Below are positions 38,331 through 48,306 of a stretch of DNA of 64,000 nt, piece after piece. How positions within the stretch are numbered: position 1 is the stretch's first letter; each line of letters starts with the position of its first letter. Origin of the DNA: Colwellia piezophila ATCC BAA-637 (GTDB lineage Bacteria; Pseudomonadota; Gammaproteobacteria; Enterobacterales; Alteromonadaceae); NCBI RefSeq assembly GCF_000378625.1, contig NZ_KB905163.1, positions 186,001 to 250,000 on the forward strand, in the 5' to 3' direction. The translations under genes were made by a program, and so were the position numbers. A model generated the notes under the pieces. The model was not told the origin of the DNA. It worked only from the letters and a program-made list of their open reading frames with translations, and ran no database searches.

Positions 38331-38560
38331 TCAACTCTGGTTAATGAATGTTTGATACTTGCAAAGTAACTATTAATATCAATTGGTTGCAATGCCAATA
38401 AAAAACATTGGTCTGTTTATATCACTCAATATTGATAGTTTGGTGTATATCAAGGCGGTTCTGTGTACCCAATAGCTGGCTATTGGTAGCAGAACTAACG
38501 AAGATAGGCGCTAAAATAACTTATTGAGTAACTTTGCTTATCTAGAGTTGAGGTTAATTA
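38331..38560 (+). repeat. Family C element, copy 2
   Basis: It starts CTCAACTCTGGTTAATGAAT and ends TATCTAGAGTTGAGGTTAAT, so the ends are inverted repeats. It carries the second copy of the exact 78-bp block and lies head-to-tail with copy 1. Confidence 0.75.
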
Positions 38561-38619
38561 TATAAGTTAGCATTTAAAGCAAAATCTAAGTGAACAACTT
38601 AAGCCTTTATTTATAAGCG

Positions 38620-41600
38620 CTAGCTTAACGAAACATTGCATAATTTCTTTATACAATTAAACAACGCCGGCCCGGTCACTGGCTTTGACATATGCACATT
38701 CATCCCTGCTGCTAGACTCTGCGCTTTATCTTCTTCTCTTGCGTGAGCTGTCATAGCGATGATGGGCAAATCTCTATATTTAGCCTGTGCTCTAATAAAC
38801 TTAGCCGCAGTAAGGCCATCCATAATAGGCATTTGAATATCCATCAACACCACATCAAAACTACTGCCATTTAAACTATGCTCAGCTAAAACATCTAAAG
38901 CGCGTTGACCATTATCCGCAATAGTTACCTTAGCATTCATAGTTAATAGCAACTCTTTTGCCACTAATTGGTTCACCAAGTTATCTTCCACCAATAATAT
39001 TGACAAGCCCTGTAAGTTTTTATCTGCACTAGTCATCCGTGGTTTATGAGCCTTTGATGGCACTGCTGTAATGACTTCCCTATCAAAGTAACAGTCAGAG
39101 CGAGCGCTACTTTCACTCACTAACGGGCCATTATCACTCTTTGGCGAGTGGCTATGATTTTCCTGACTAAATAATGCCTTTGATATTTGATCAAGCGAAT
39201 AACGAAACAGCGGTATATCCACTAATAAATAAGGCACCAACAAGTGTTCTAGATACAATCCGGTATGACGACTTAACGGTTTTAGTGCTGGCTGACACAG
39301 ACATAACAAACCAATTTTTGCTATAAAGGCCATATAAGCGGGGCTATCGTTTAGGGTAAGGAAGTCAATTTCATTTATCAGCAAGACACTATTGTCGAGT
39401 ACTTCGTATTGAGATAAATCATCAACACAGTTCACTTGCTGCAATAACCAATGCATTTGAGTAATAGTGTCGATGAAGCTCGCTGATAATTTTTGATTCA
39501 ACACATACATTGTTACCCCCTTTACTAACGGAATGCTTAATTCTGCAGGCAATTCAATGATTAACTCGTCTTGAGTGTGTTGCTCTGAGTGATTAACAAC
39601 GTTAACACTTGGTCTATTTATGCTTGCCCGTGGTACACGCTGCAATGGTAAAACAAAGCTAAGCTCACTTCCTTGACCTAATTGACTAGTCAAACTGATT
39701 TCTCCCCCCATCAATTTAATGATTTGCTGACAGATAGATAACCCTAGACCTGAACCACCATACTTTCGTGTCATGGACTCATCCGCTTGACTAAAGGCCT
39801 TAAACAAGTGTTTTTGCTTTTCACTGGCAATGCCTATCCCAGTATCGCTCACCTCAAAGCGTACTTGAACCTCGCTATCACTTTCCTTTACTAGGTCGAT
39901 AGTTAACTTTATTTGTCCTTGCTCAGTAAATTTGATCGCATTATTTAATAAATTAGCCAGCACTTGCACTAAACGCATCTCATCGCTGAAAACATTGCTC
40001 GGTACTGCTGAATTCATCTCAACAATCACCTTAACTCGTTGGTGATCGACATTGGCAATATTAAGCTTTAACGCTTTATCAATAATGACAGGCAAATTAA
40101 CGGCGTTATTACTGACAATCATTTTACCGGCTTCTATTTTGGATAGATCCAATAACTCATCGACAAGGTGCAGCAGGGTTGACGAGGCACTTTGCGCATT
40201 ATCTAAATAATGCTGTTGGCGGGTATCTAACGAGGTATACGCCAATAAATCCATCATGCCCTGCATTGCATTAATTGGCGTTCTCACTTCATGGCTCATA
40301 TTGGCCAGAAACTGGATTTTTACTTGGTTAGCGTATTCCGCTTGGTTTTTGGCCTTTTCCAGTGCCGATTGGGTGGCTTGCTGTAAAGTCACGTCATGGA
40401 AGATACTAATTGAGCCAAGAATATGACCTCGTTCATCGGTAAACTCATTACAAAAACCTTGATAAATAAAGTCCCCTGCCCTAATAAGTGCTTGCTGAGG
40501 ATAAACATTATTCTTCAGTAAATTTAAGCGATTAACTTCTTGTGCTAAAGGCTCAGGCATAAAAGTCACCGACTTAAATCCTAGCATTTGCTTAACTGAA
40601 TGATTAGTTAAACGTTCAAACGCTTGGTTACAGCCCATAAGTAAGCCATTTGGGTCATTAAAAACAATCAATTCGGGAATAGCATTCATCACTGATCGTA
40701 GCAGCGCATAGTCGCGTTGATGTTTTGCACTAGTCTCTTGTAGCGCTTTAGTTTTCTCGATAACTCGGCTATCTAAGACATCATTTTGCTCGGTAAGCTG
40801 TAGTAGTAGACTACGGTTTTGTACAAAAATATCCTCCACCACTTGAAACCAATGCAGCCAATCAGGGCTAGGAGTAATTTTACCGGGATCACCTTCAGCG
40901 CAGTATTGGATATGACGAATAAATTCAGTAGTGGGCTTAATGAAGGTACGTTTAGTCATGGTATTTACTAGTACCAGAAAAGCCAACAAACCGACGAAAA
41001 GAATAGAGAAAACAAAAATGAAATCACTGTACTGTGGTGATGAAAATTTTTCATAGTGTTGATACCTCAGTAATGTCCAACCATTTACATCCAACGATTG
41101 CTGCTCAATAAACCAGTCACCAAAGCGGGTGGATGTTGATATGCCAGCTAACAATTCAGCATTTAAACCTTGTAATGATTCCGGCAATAAATCTTGCCAA
41201 GAAGCACGATAGCTCAGTGATTGCTTGCCCAACCTTTTAGCCAGTAAAATTTCATGGTTTGAGTTATATAAGATAAGCCCTTGATCGTCTGATTTGAGCT
41301 CAGATAAGCTCGCATGTAGGCGGGTTAAATTAATATCCATTACCACTGAGCCGATCAATTTATCATAATGAAAAACCCCCGTTCCCACTGAAGCATTCAT
41401 GCCACCGCCAGCGGCATCAATGTAAGGAGAAGACCAAACAACACGATTGTTTTTTTGGGTTAACCCACTCATAACCTTGTTATGTGGGCTAGCCAGCGTT
41501 TTCTCATTGAACTGCCATATTTCACGATCAACCCAAGGGTAAATATTCACAAAATTATCAAAAGAAATATAATAAAACCATGTCGCTTCTTCGATGATAT

Positions 41601-42057
41601 TTTGTGCGGCAATAAATGCCGGCGTTAACGCATTAGCCATCGCAATTTCTTGCTTTTTAAGCTCGCTAAACTGATTAACTTCTCCTATTCCGGTAATGTT
41701 ACTACTCAAACGCTTACCTTGCTTAATAACGTCGTGCAGAGGTTTATTAAGGTAAAACATCTCGCCTTGCTGAGATAACGAAGGCATCGGAATATTTATT
41801 TCATCTGGGTGTTTTAAAATATATTGAGCTAACTCTTGTATGCCAGTTACCGCTTGAACACTGCGCTCAAGCATAATATTTAACTGTTGAGCTTCTTGTT
41901 TAAGCTCAAGTGAACTTTGCTGTTTATGCTTAGCTATTTGATTGAAGTATCGTATTGAGGCGACAGAAAGCGCAACAAGAATAATAACAATAAAGGCCAC
42001 CACCACCGTGATATTATAACGCCTAAAGACTGTATTTATGCCCGCTTGGTAATACAC
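38620..42057 (-). CDS. Hybrid sensor histidine kinase with Cache-like sensor, PAS and receiver
   Basis: Protein of 1145 aa. TM1 is near 14-36, a large periplasmic sensor of about 300 residues (dCache-like) follows, and TM2 is near 345-367. A linker and coiled coil lead to a PAS domain (about 455-565). HisKA has the phospho-His in ANMSHEVRTPINAMQG near 589. HATPase has NAIKFTEQG, VSDTGIGIASEKQ and GGSGLGLSICQQ. A region at about 830-970 lacks clear receiver residues. The C-terminal receiver has LLVEDNLVNQ and its phospho-Asp in VVLMDIQMPIMDG near 1070. It is monocistronic. The partner and signal are unknown. Confidence 0.92.
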   Translation of the reverse strand: MYYQAGINTVFRRYNITVVVAFIVIILVALSVASIRYFNQIAKHKQQSSLELKQEAQQLNIMLERSVQAVTGIQELAQYILKHPDEINIPMPSLSQQGEMFYLNKPLHDVIKQGKRLSSNITGIGEVNQFSELKKQEIAMANALTPAFIAAQNIIEEATWFYYISFDNFVNIYPWVDREIWQFNEKTLASPHNKVMSGLTQKNNRVVWSSPYIDAAGGGMNASVGTGVFHYDKLIGSVVMDINLTRLHASLSELKSDDQGLILYNSNHEILLAKRLGKQSLSYRASWQDLLPESLQGLNAELLAGISTSTRFGDWFIEQQSLDVNGWTLLRYQHYEKFSSPQYSDFIFVFSILFVGLLAFLVLVNTMTKRTFIKPTTEFIRHIQYCAEGDPGKITPSPDWLHWFQVVEDIFVQNRSLLLQLTEQNDVLDSRVIEKTKALQETSAKHQRDYALLRSVMNAIPELIVFNDPNGLLMGCNQAFERLTNHSVKQMLGFKSVTFMPEPLAQEVNRLNLLKNNVYPQQALIRAGDFIYQGFCNEFTDERGHILGSISIFHDVTLQQATQSALEKAKNQAEYANQVKIQFLANMSHEVRTPINAMQGMMDLLAYTSLDTRQQHYLDNAQSASSTLLHLVDELLDLSKIEAGKMIVSNNAVNLPVIIDKALKLNIANVDHQRVKVIVEMNSAVPSNVFSDEMRLVQVLANLLNNAIKFTEQGQIKLTIDLVKESDSEVQVRFEVSDTGIGIASEKQKHLFKAFSQADESMTRKYGGSGLGLSICQQIIKLMGGEISLTSQLGQGSELSFVLPLQRVPRASINRPSVNVVNHSEQHTQDELIIELPAELSIPLVKGVTMYVLNQKLSASFIDTITQMHWLLQQVNCVDDLSQYEVLDNSVLLINEIDFLTLNDSPAYMAFIAKIGLLCLCQPALKPLSRHTGLYLEHLLVPYLLVDIPLFRYSLDQISKALFSQENHSHSPKSDNGPLVSESSARSDCYFDREVITAVPSKAHKPRMTSADKNLQGLSILLVEDNLVNQLVAKELLLTMNAKVTIADNGQRALDVLAEHSLNGSSFDVVLMDIQMPIMDGLTAAKFIRAQAKYRDLPIIAMTAHAREEDKAQSLAAGMNVHMSKPVTGPALFNCIKKLCNVSLS

Positions 42058-42122
42058 TAAAATGCCTTAACTTTTTGGTTGGATAATCTAGTAACTCATA
42101 AGTTAAAGCAGTCACGTCATTT

Positions 42123-42185
42123 AAACAAGAGCTAAACAAGAGCTAAACAAGAGCTAAACAAGCGTTAAACAAGATCTAAACAAGG
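42123..42185 (+). repeat. 11-bp tandem repeat upstream of the hybrid kinase
   Basis: Five full units and a partial one of AAACAAGAGCT run in tandem. The first three are identical and the next two vary at the last four bases. The period is close to one helical turn. It lies 66 bases before the kinase start. The rest of 42058-42515 holds nothing I can support as a gene. Confidence 0.85.
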
Positions 42186-42515
42186 AAAAACAACTGATTT
42201 GGCAGTGCTACTTTTGCAAAGAAAGTCAGTGTAATCCGCATATTATTTTATTTATTACTCGTTACGTCTGAGGCAACGCAAGGCAAATGGCTACCCCTAG
42301 TGATAACGATGTTAGCAGCACTTTACCGTCATAAAGCTCAGTGATGGTTTTTACAATGCCAGATGGTGATAATAAAAGGGCTAATATATCAGGTGCTGTA
42401 TCAGGCAGCCAAAGAGAAAGTACCAACTTTAAATATGTTTCTTGGGCCGGTATTGCTAAAGCATTTAGCTTACCGACTAACACCAATTTCACCGGTAATT
42501 AATCATTATGGTAAT

Positions 42516-42552
42516 AAAAAAAACACCGCTAAATTAGCATTTAGCGGTGTTT
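42516..42552 (-). terminator. Terminator of the PIN-PhoH gene
   Basis: The 13-bp stem AAACACCGCTAAA/TTTAGCGGTGTTT with a six-base loop is followed by T bases on the minus strand. Confidence 0.9.
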
Positions 42553-42638
42553 GATTAAACTTCAATCATTACAGTGATGACTAGGAATTGAATTTTTCAC
42601 TCGATCCAATCAAGCTATCTTACCAAACACGTAGCAGA

Positions 42639-44090
42639 CTATAAGTTCTCCTCGGCAAAAGAGGCTAGTCGACTTCTTACCACGCCATTTAGATTAATGG
42701 TAGCAGAGCCAGGAAAGTCCTTAAAACGTTCAACAATATAAGTTAGCCCTGAAGTTACCGCGGTTAAATAGTTACTATCAATTTGCGCCAAATTACCCGA
42801 ACACACTAATTTAGTGCCTTCACCACAGCGGGTGATAATGGTTTTTAGCTGAGCCGCGGTTAAATTTTGACATTCATCAAGTAGTACTAGCGCGTTTTGA
42901 ATACTTCGCCCGCGCATAAAGTTTACCGACTTAAATTGAATGTTGGCTTTTTCCATAATGTAATTCAAGCTGCCATGCATACTTTCATCTTGTTTATGCA
43001 ATACCTCAAGTGAATCGGTTATTGCGGCGAGCCAAGGCGCCATTTTCTCCTCCTCCGTACCAGGTAAAAAACCAATAGACTCAGCTATTTCCGGAGTACT
43101 GCGCGTGACAATTATTTTGTCATATAAACCCCGCTCTATCACTTGCTCTAAAGCAGTGGCCAAGGCAAGTAAGGTTTTACCACAACCTGCAGGGCCAGTA
43201 AGAATGACTAAATCAATATTAGGATCGAGTAAAGCGTCCATCGCCATGCCTTGATAAATGTTTTTCGGATGAATACCCCAAGCATTTTTGGCCAACAACC
43301 GCTCTCGACCTAGATCTAATATGGACATTTTATCGTCATCCCAGCCGGTAACTTTGCCAGCAAAGCTCTCGCCATCATCTAATAAGTATTCATTGATATA
43401 AGCTAAAGGGACGGTATCTCGAGCAACATAATGTGTGGTGTTACGCCCTTCAGTTTCACTATTAACCGACTGAATTTGTTCCCAAAAATCGCCATCGAAT
43501 TGATGGTAACCTTTAGTGAGGAATTGAATATCATCAATAAGTTGGTCAGTTCGGTAATCTTCAACATGTGCTAATCCTGCTCCTTTGGCTTTCAAGCGCA
43601 TATTGATATCTTTAGTGACTAAGACGATTTTCTTGTTTGGCATTTTCTTTTGGATATGTAAAGCAGCATTAATGATACGGTTATCATTTTCATTAAAAGA
43701 TAAGGTATGCGCGGTTTGCTCTAAAGCATAATCATTAATAATGGCCAGACAGCCACTGGGGTGTTGCTCATCGTTTTGCGGTAACTTAACCCCCGCAAGC
43801 ACTTGCTCGGGACTAGCATCTCGCAAAGTATCTTCTAGTGCTCTAATTGCTACTCTAGCATCTCGGCTGACATCTTTACGCCGGTCTTTAATCGAATCGA
43901 GTTCCTCTAGTACCGTCATAGGGACAACCACATCGTGCTCTTTAAACGATAAAAAAGCGAACGGTTCATGCAAAAGGATATTGGTATCTAAAATATAGAC
44001 GATTGGTTGGTTTTTAGTCTCTTGATTTTGAGATAAATTGCCTGATTCTTCAGTTAATATATTCTCATTATTCATATTCTCTTTAGTCAT
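42639..44090 (-). CDS. PIN domain-PhoH ATPase (PhoH2/YlaK family)
   Basis: Protein of 483 aa joining an N-terminal PIN ribonuclease domain (YILDTNILLHEP, then VVPMTVLEELDSIK) to a C-terminal PhoH-type ATPase. The ATPase has Walker A in TGPAGCGKTLLALATAL, Walker B in LVLLDECQN, and RGRSIQNAL. Proteins of this layout are RNA-acting helicase-nucleases. The ATG at 44090 is chosen because GGAG lies seven bases upstream; the upstream in-frame start adds 15 residues without support. It is divergent from rapA. The biological role in this host is not known. Confidence 0.92.
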   Translation of the reverse strand: MTKENMNNENILTEESGNLSQNQETKNQPIVYILDTNILLHEPFAFLSFKEHDVVVPMTVLEELDSIKDRRKDVSRDARVAIRALEDTLRDASPEQVLAGVKLPQNDEQHPSGCLAIINDYALEQTAHTLSFNENDNRIINAALHIQKKMPNKKIVLVTKDINMRLKAKGAGLAHVEDYRTDQLIDDIQFLTKGYHQFDGDFWEQIQSVNSETEGRNTTHYVARDTVPLAYINEYLLDDGESFAGKVTGWDDDKMSILDLGRERLLAKNAWGIHPKNIYQGMAMDALLDPNIDLVILTGPAGCGKTLLALATALEQVIERGLYDKIIVTRSTPEIAESIGFLPGTEEEKMAPWLAAITDSLEVLHKQDESMHGSLNYIMEKANIQFKSVNFMRGRSIQNALVLLDECQNLTAAQLKTIITRCGEGTKLVCSGNLAQIDSNYLTAVTSGLTYIVERFKDFPGSATINLNGVVRSRLASFAEENL

Positions 44091-44334
44091 GGGCAATCTC
44101 CGTGATTCACTGACAAAACAAATATAAAAGAGCAATACTTTAATCTATACCTACTAAAGTATAGCTCCTCCACCGTAATATCTTAATTATCGTCAAACAA
44201 GCATAATTTTTTAATGATTCCGTCTATGATTAGGAGTACTATAGCGCCCTTTTTTACCCCCTAATTTTTAATGCTTAGTCTCGTTCTTATTCGAATATGA
44301 AGTAATAACTAAGCACCGTTGGAGAAATAAGTTT

Positions 44335-47262
44335 ATGCCATTTCAGGTAGGTCAGCGTTGGATCAGTGATAGTGAATCAGATCAAGGATTAGGTACAGTA
44401 ACCGGGGTTGAACACCGCTTTGTTAATATTATTTATACTGCGACGGGCGAGTCTCGCCAATATGCTAAAGAGAATGCCCCTTTAACTCGTGTTATCTTTA
44501 ATCAAGGTGACCTTGTTCCTAGCCATGAAGGCTGGTCGTTAAAGGTAACATCACACAGTGAAGCTCATGGCATAATCAGCTATGAAGGCATACGACAAGA
44601 CACCAACGAGCAAGTTACCCTCAAAGAAGTGATGATAGATCACTTTATTAAATTCAATAAACCCCATGACAGGTTGCTCAATAGCCAAGTTGATCGTTTA
44701 GACTGGTTTCGCTTACGTAAAGACTGCTTAGAACATCAATACCAACAGCAAAAATCTGACTTAACAGGTTTGACCGGCGCTCGAGTGAGCTTGATACCCC
44801 ATCAACTGTATATTGCCGAAGAAGTCGGTAACCGTTTTGCGCCACGGGTATTACTCGCCGATGAAGTCGGATTGGGGAAAACTATCGAAGCAGGTCTAAT
44901 CATCCATCAGCAATTAGTCACCGGTCGTGCTAAAAGAATTCTCATCATAGTACCTGAGTCTTTAATGCATCAATGGTTGGTAGAAATGCTACGTCGCTTT
45001 AATTTAAACTTTAGTATCTTTGATCATGAACGCTGTGTTGAAACTAGCCAAGATAACTATGTGGATGGCAAAAAAGCGAATCCTTTTAGCTCAGAGCAAC
45101 TGGTTCTGGTTAATTTAGGCTTTATTACTAAGAATCCTGAATGGTATGACGCGCTTGTCAGTGAAGATTGGGATTTAATGGTGGTTGATGAAGCCCATCA
45201 CTTGAATTGGCAACAAGATAAACCAAGTATTGAGTACCAATGTATTGAAAAACTCGCACAAGTTATTCCTGGCGTATTGTTATTAACGGCAACGCCTGAT
45301 CAATTAGGTCATGAAAGTCACTTTGCCCGTTTACGCTTACTTGATGCCGATAGATTTTATGACTATCAAAAATTTATCGAAGAAGAGTCGCACTATAGCG
45401 AAGTTGCTGATGCCGCCAACGCTTTAGTTGAGGGCAACAAACTTAGCCCAGAGCAAGAACAAACCCTGACAGATTTATTAAAAGAAACCACTATTAGCGC
45501 TCAGCTGAATGAGTTAAACCAAGCTGACAGCACTGCCTCTGCAGAGGTACGTAAAAATTTATTAAAGCAGTTACTCGATAGACATGGCACGAGTCGTATT
45601 TTATTTAGAAACTCTCGCAATACCATTAAAGGTTTCCCTGCGCGTAAAGTAGTACCTGCAGTATTACCTATGCCTGAGCAATATCAAGAAACCATTAATG
45701 AATTCATGCTCAACGACAGCCCAGAGACATTAGCTAAATCAAAGCAAGCTAAGTATATTTTTACCCCAGAAATGCTCTATGGCTTGGATCAAAAAAATGA
45801 AATCTGGACAGACTTCGATCCGAGAGTTGATTATTTAATTGAACTGTTACAGTCACTTAAAAAAGAAAAAGTATTAGTAATTTGTGCACACGCGCAAACT
45901 GCCATTGATTTAGAGGCCGCACTGCGTATTAAAGAAGGTATTCGCAGCGCTGTTTTCCACGAAGGTTTATCGATATTTGAACGAGATAAAGCCGCCGCAT
46001 ATTTCGCCCAAGATGAAGACAGTGCTCAGCTATTACTCTGCTCGGAAATTGGTAGTGAAGGACGTAACTTCCAATTCGCTCATCACCTAGTACTTTTTGA
46101 TTTACCGCGTAATCCTGATTTATTAGAGCAGCGCATTGGCCGTTTAGACCGAATTGGCCAAACCGAAGTAATCCGTATTCACGTACCTTACTTTGAAGGA
46201 TCCGCACAACAGTTATTATTTGATTGGTATCAACAAGGTATGCAAGCATTTGAGCATACTTGTATCTCCGGCCGAGTGGTTTTTGAGGCCTTTGGCAGCC
46301 AATTACTTTCATTGGCGTTAAGCTGTCAGCAGCAATCAGCAGAGGCTGAATCGCTTATCAGTGATAGTTGGCAAAAACATTTAACCATTAAAGCCGAACT
46401 AGAGTCTGGCCGCGATAAATTATTAGAATTGAACTCATCTGGTCAAGGACGCGCCCATGAATTAGTTGAGAAAATCCAACAAGCAGATAATGAGATTGGC
46501 CTACCTCAGTTTATGTTCCAAGCGTTCGATGTCTTTGGCGTGCAACAAGATGATAAAGCTGATAATGCCATTGCTTTAAATCAAAGTGAGCACATGCTTA
46601 ATAGTAACTTCCCTTGCCTTCCTGAAGACGGCACCACAGTTACTTTTGATAGAGAGACCGCCTTAGTTAATGAGAACTATCAATTGTTAACTTGGGATCA
46701 TCCCATGGTTCTTGGGGTGATGGACTTGGTTTTAAGTGATGAAATTGGCAATGCCAGTATTGGTTTATTGAAAAATGAAGCACTACCGGTTGGCACTTTT
46801 TTCCTTGAATGTTTATTTACTGTTGAAGCAACCGCGCCTGCTCACTTGCAACTAGGTCGTTATTTACCGACTACACCGATTCGAATTTTAGTCGACAAAA
46901 ATGGCAATAATTTAGCCGATAAAGTCAGTGAAAAGCTACTTGATAAACAATTATCGCCAGTGAAAAAACAAATGGCCTTACAACTTATCAAAGCACTTAA
47001 ATCGCAAATTGCTCCTTTAGTGACGAAAGCAGAGGCACACGCTGAAAAAAGTATTGTCGCTATTCAAGAGAAATCTTTAGCGGCTATGCAAAACAAGTTA
47101 TCTGCTGAGCAGCAGAGGTTAACCGCATTAAAAGCCATTAACCCAAGTGTTCGTCAAGAAGAAATTGATTTTATTAGTCAGCAGCAAGATGAATTAAGTC
47201 ACTACATTGATAAAGCACAATTGACCTTTGAAGCAATCCGCATGATAGTGGTTTCACACTAA
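44335..47262 (+). CDS. rapA: RNA polymerase-associated ATPase RapA (HepA)
   Basis: Swi2/Snf2-type ATPase of 975 aa (E. coli 968) that binds RNA polymerase and helps recycle it. The N-terminal tudor-like domains start GQRWISDSESDQGLGTV. Motif I is LADEVGLGKTIEAGLI, motif II VVDEAHHL, motif III LLTATPDQ, motif V EGRNFQFAHHLVLFDLPRNP and motif VI QRIGRLDRIGQ. The C-terminal RapA-specific region is full length. It is divergent from the PhoH gene and followed by rluA. Confidence 0.97.
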   Translation: MPFQVGQRWISDSESDQGLGTVTGVEHRFVNIIYTATGESRQYAKENAPLTRVIFNQGDLVPSHEGWSLKVTSHSEAHGIISYEGIRQDTNEQVTLKEVMIDHFIKFNKPHDRLLNSQVDRLDWFRLRKDCLEHQYQQQKSDLTGLTGARVSLIPHQLYIAEEVGNRFAPRVLLADEVGLGKTIEAGLIIHQQLVTGRAKRILIIVPESLMHQWLVEMLRRFNLNFSIFDHERCVETSQDNYVDGKKANPFSSEQLVLVNLGFITKNPEWYDALVSEDWDLMVVDEAHHLNWQQDKPSIEYQCIEKLAQVIPGVLLLTATPDQLGHESHFARLRLLDADRFYDYQKFIEEESHYSEVADAANALVEGNKLSPEQEQTLTDLLKETTISAQLNELNQADSTASAEVRKNLLKQLLDRHGTSRILFRNSRNTIKGFPARKVVPAVLPMPEQYQETINEFMLNDSPETLAKSKQAKYIFTPEMLYGLDQKNEIWTDFDPRVDYLIELLQSLKKEKVLVICAHAQTAIDLEAALRIKEGIRSAVFHEGLSIFERDKAAAYFAQDEDSAQLLLCSEIGSEGRNFQFAHHLVLFDLPRNPDLLEQRIGRLDRIGQTEVIRIHVPYFEGSAQQLLFDWYQQGMQAFEHTCISGRVVFEAFGSQLLSLALSCQQQSAEAESLISDSWQKHLTIKAELESGRDKLLELNSSGQGRAHELVEKIQQADNEIGLPQFMFQAFDVFGVQQDDKADNAIALNQSEHMLNSNFPCLPEDGTTVTFDRETALVNENYQLLTWDHPMVLGVMDLVLSDEIGNASIGLLKNEALPVGTFFLECLFTVEATAPAHLQLGRYLPTTPIRILVDKNGNNLADKVSEKLLDKQLSPVKKQMALQLIKALKSQIAPLVTKAEAHAEKSIVAIQEKSLAAMQNKLSAEQQRLTALKAINPSVRQEEIDFISQQQDELSHYIDKAQLTFEAIRMIVVSH

Positions 47263-47286
47263 CAGCTATAATAGTAGATTAATGAA

Positions 47287-47318
47287 GCAAGGCTAAGTTA
47301 CTTTGACTTTAGCCTTGC
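47287..47318 (+). other. Hairpin between rapA and rluA
   Basis: GCAAGGCTAA and TTAGCCTTGC form a perfect 10-bp stem with a 12-base loop. No T run follows, so it is a weak or factor-dependent stop, or an RNA-processing site. Confidence 0.5.
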
Positions 47319-47338
47319 CATCAATTCATGAGAAAATA

Positions 47339-48022
47339 ATGAGCGCAAACCCCGATTTTATCTATCTACCACCGATGTCACCTTACCTAGATATAATTTA
47401 TCAAGATGATGATATGGTCGTTATCAACAAAGCCAGTGGCATTTTAAGTGTGCCAGGCCGTCTACCTGAGCACCAAGATTGTTTACAAAACCGTGTCCAA
47501 AGAGTATTGCCTAGCGCGACTATCGTACATAGGTTGGATATGGCAACTTCAGGCATAATGATTATGGCGTTAAACAAACCCGCACATGTCGCTATCAGCC
47601 GCCAATTTGAACAAAGAAAAACAAAAAAAACTTACCTCGCCCGTGTTTTTGGCAACGTTGCAGCAAACGAAGGCAGTGTTGATTTACCGCTGATTTGTGA
47701 CTGGCCCAATAGGCCTAAGCAAAAAGTTGATTTTGAGAATGGTAAAAAATCATTAACCCATTACCGTATACTTAGTCAGGATGATATCCCTGATGAAGCA
47801 GCCAGTACGTTGCTTGAATTGACCCCGGTTACGGGTCGGTCTCATCAACTCAGAGTACATATGCTTGCTTTAGGTCACCCTATTTTAGGTGATAGACTTT
47901 ATGCAACTAAAGCGGCACTCACCATGAGAAATCGATTGCAGCTCCATGCGTTAAAGTTAAGTTTATTTCATCCAAGTACTGAACAACCGATTAGCTTTCA
48001 TGCACTGTGCCCATTTAGTTAA
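47339..48022 (+). CDS. rluA: Dual-specificity pseudouridine synthase RluA
   Basis: Pseudouridine synthase of 227 aa for 23S rRNA U746 and tRNA position 32. The catalytic Asp lies in IVHRLDMATSGIMIMAL, and the uracil-site motif is GRSHQLRVHMLALGHPILGD. The length is close to E. coli RluA (219). The ATG at 47339 is preferred to an upstream TTG. It follows rapA by 76 bases, the same pairing as in E. coli. Confidence 0.93.
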   Translation: MSANPDFIYLPPMSPYLDIIYQDDDMVVINKASGILSVPGRLPEHQDCLQNRVQRVLPSATIVHRLDMATSGIMIMALNKPAHVAISRQFEQRKTKKTYLARVFGNVAANEGSVDLPLICDWPNRPKQKVDFENGKKSLTHYRILSQDDIPDEAASTLLELTPVTGRSHQLRVHMLALGHPILGDRLYATKAALTMRNRLQLHALKLSLFHPSTEQPISFHALCPFS

Positions 48023-48256
48023 CATGAACTCTGGATAATGAGTGCTTGATGTTTAAGTAAAAACAAGAGCTTAAGTATTTTAGACAAAAATTTACAAAAT
48101 TAAGTAGTAACAGACTCTATCAATGTTTCAATTTATTCGATTATCAAGGCAAAACGTTTATGAATAACGGGTTATTTATCGACGTTTTAACGCTGAAAGT
48201 CGGATGAAGGGGAATATTGAGCAAGTGCTGCTTATCCAGAGTTGAGGTTAATTAAC
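48018..48256 (+). repeat. Family C element, copy 3
   Basis: It starts GTTAACATGAACTCTGGATA and ends TTATCCAGAGTTGAGGTTAA, which are inverted repeats. The right half (TTATTTATCGACGTTTTAAC) recurs inverted in the element at 60330-60479. Confidence 0.8.
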
Positions 48257-48306
48257 ACTTTTAATGCTCAGGTCGATACAAAGCACAACCCCATTAAGGA
48301 AAAGCA

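Noticed and set aside
38232..38542. att sites of an integrated element
   Set aside because: Only 155 bases separate the identical blocks and nothing is encoded between them; duplicated repeats explain it.
42123..42185. CRISPR-like array
   Set aside because: Units are directly tandem with no spacers, and no cas gene is present.
42262..42492. Open frame of 76 codons on the minus strand and another of 63 on the plus strand
   Set aside because: GTG start without clear context, no motif, and the plus-strand frame runs into the PIN-PhoH terminator. A decayed gene cannot be excluded.
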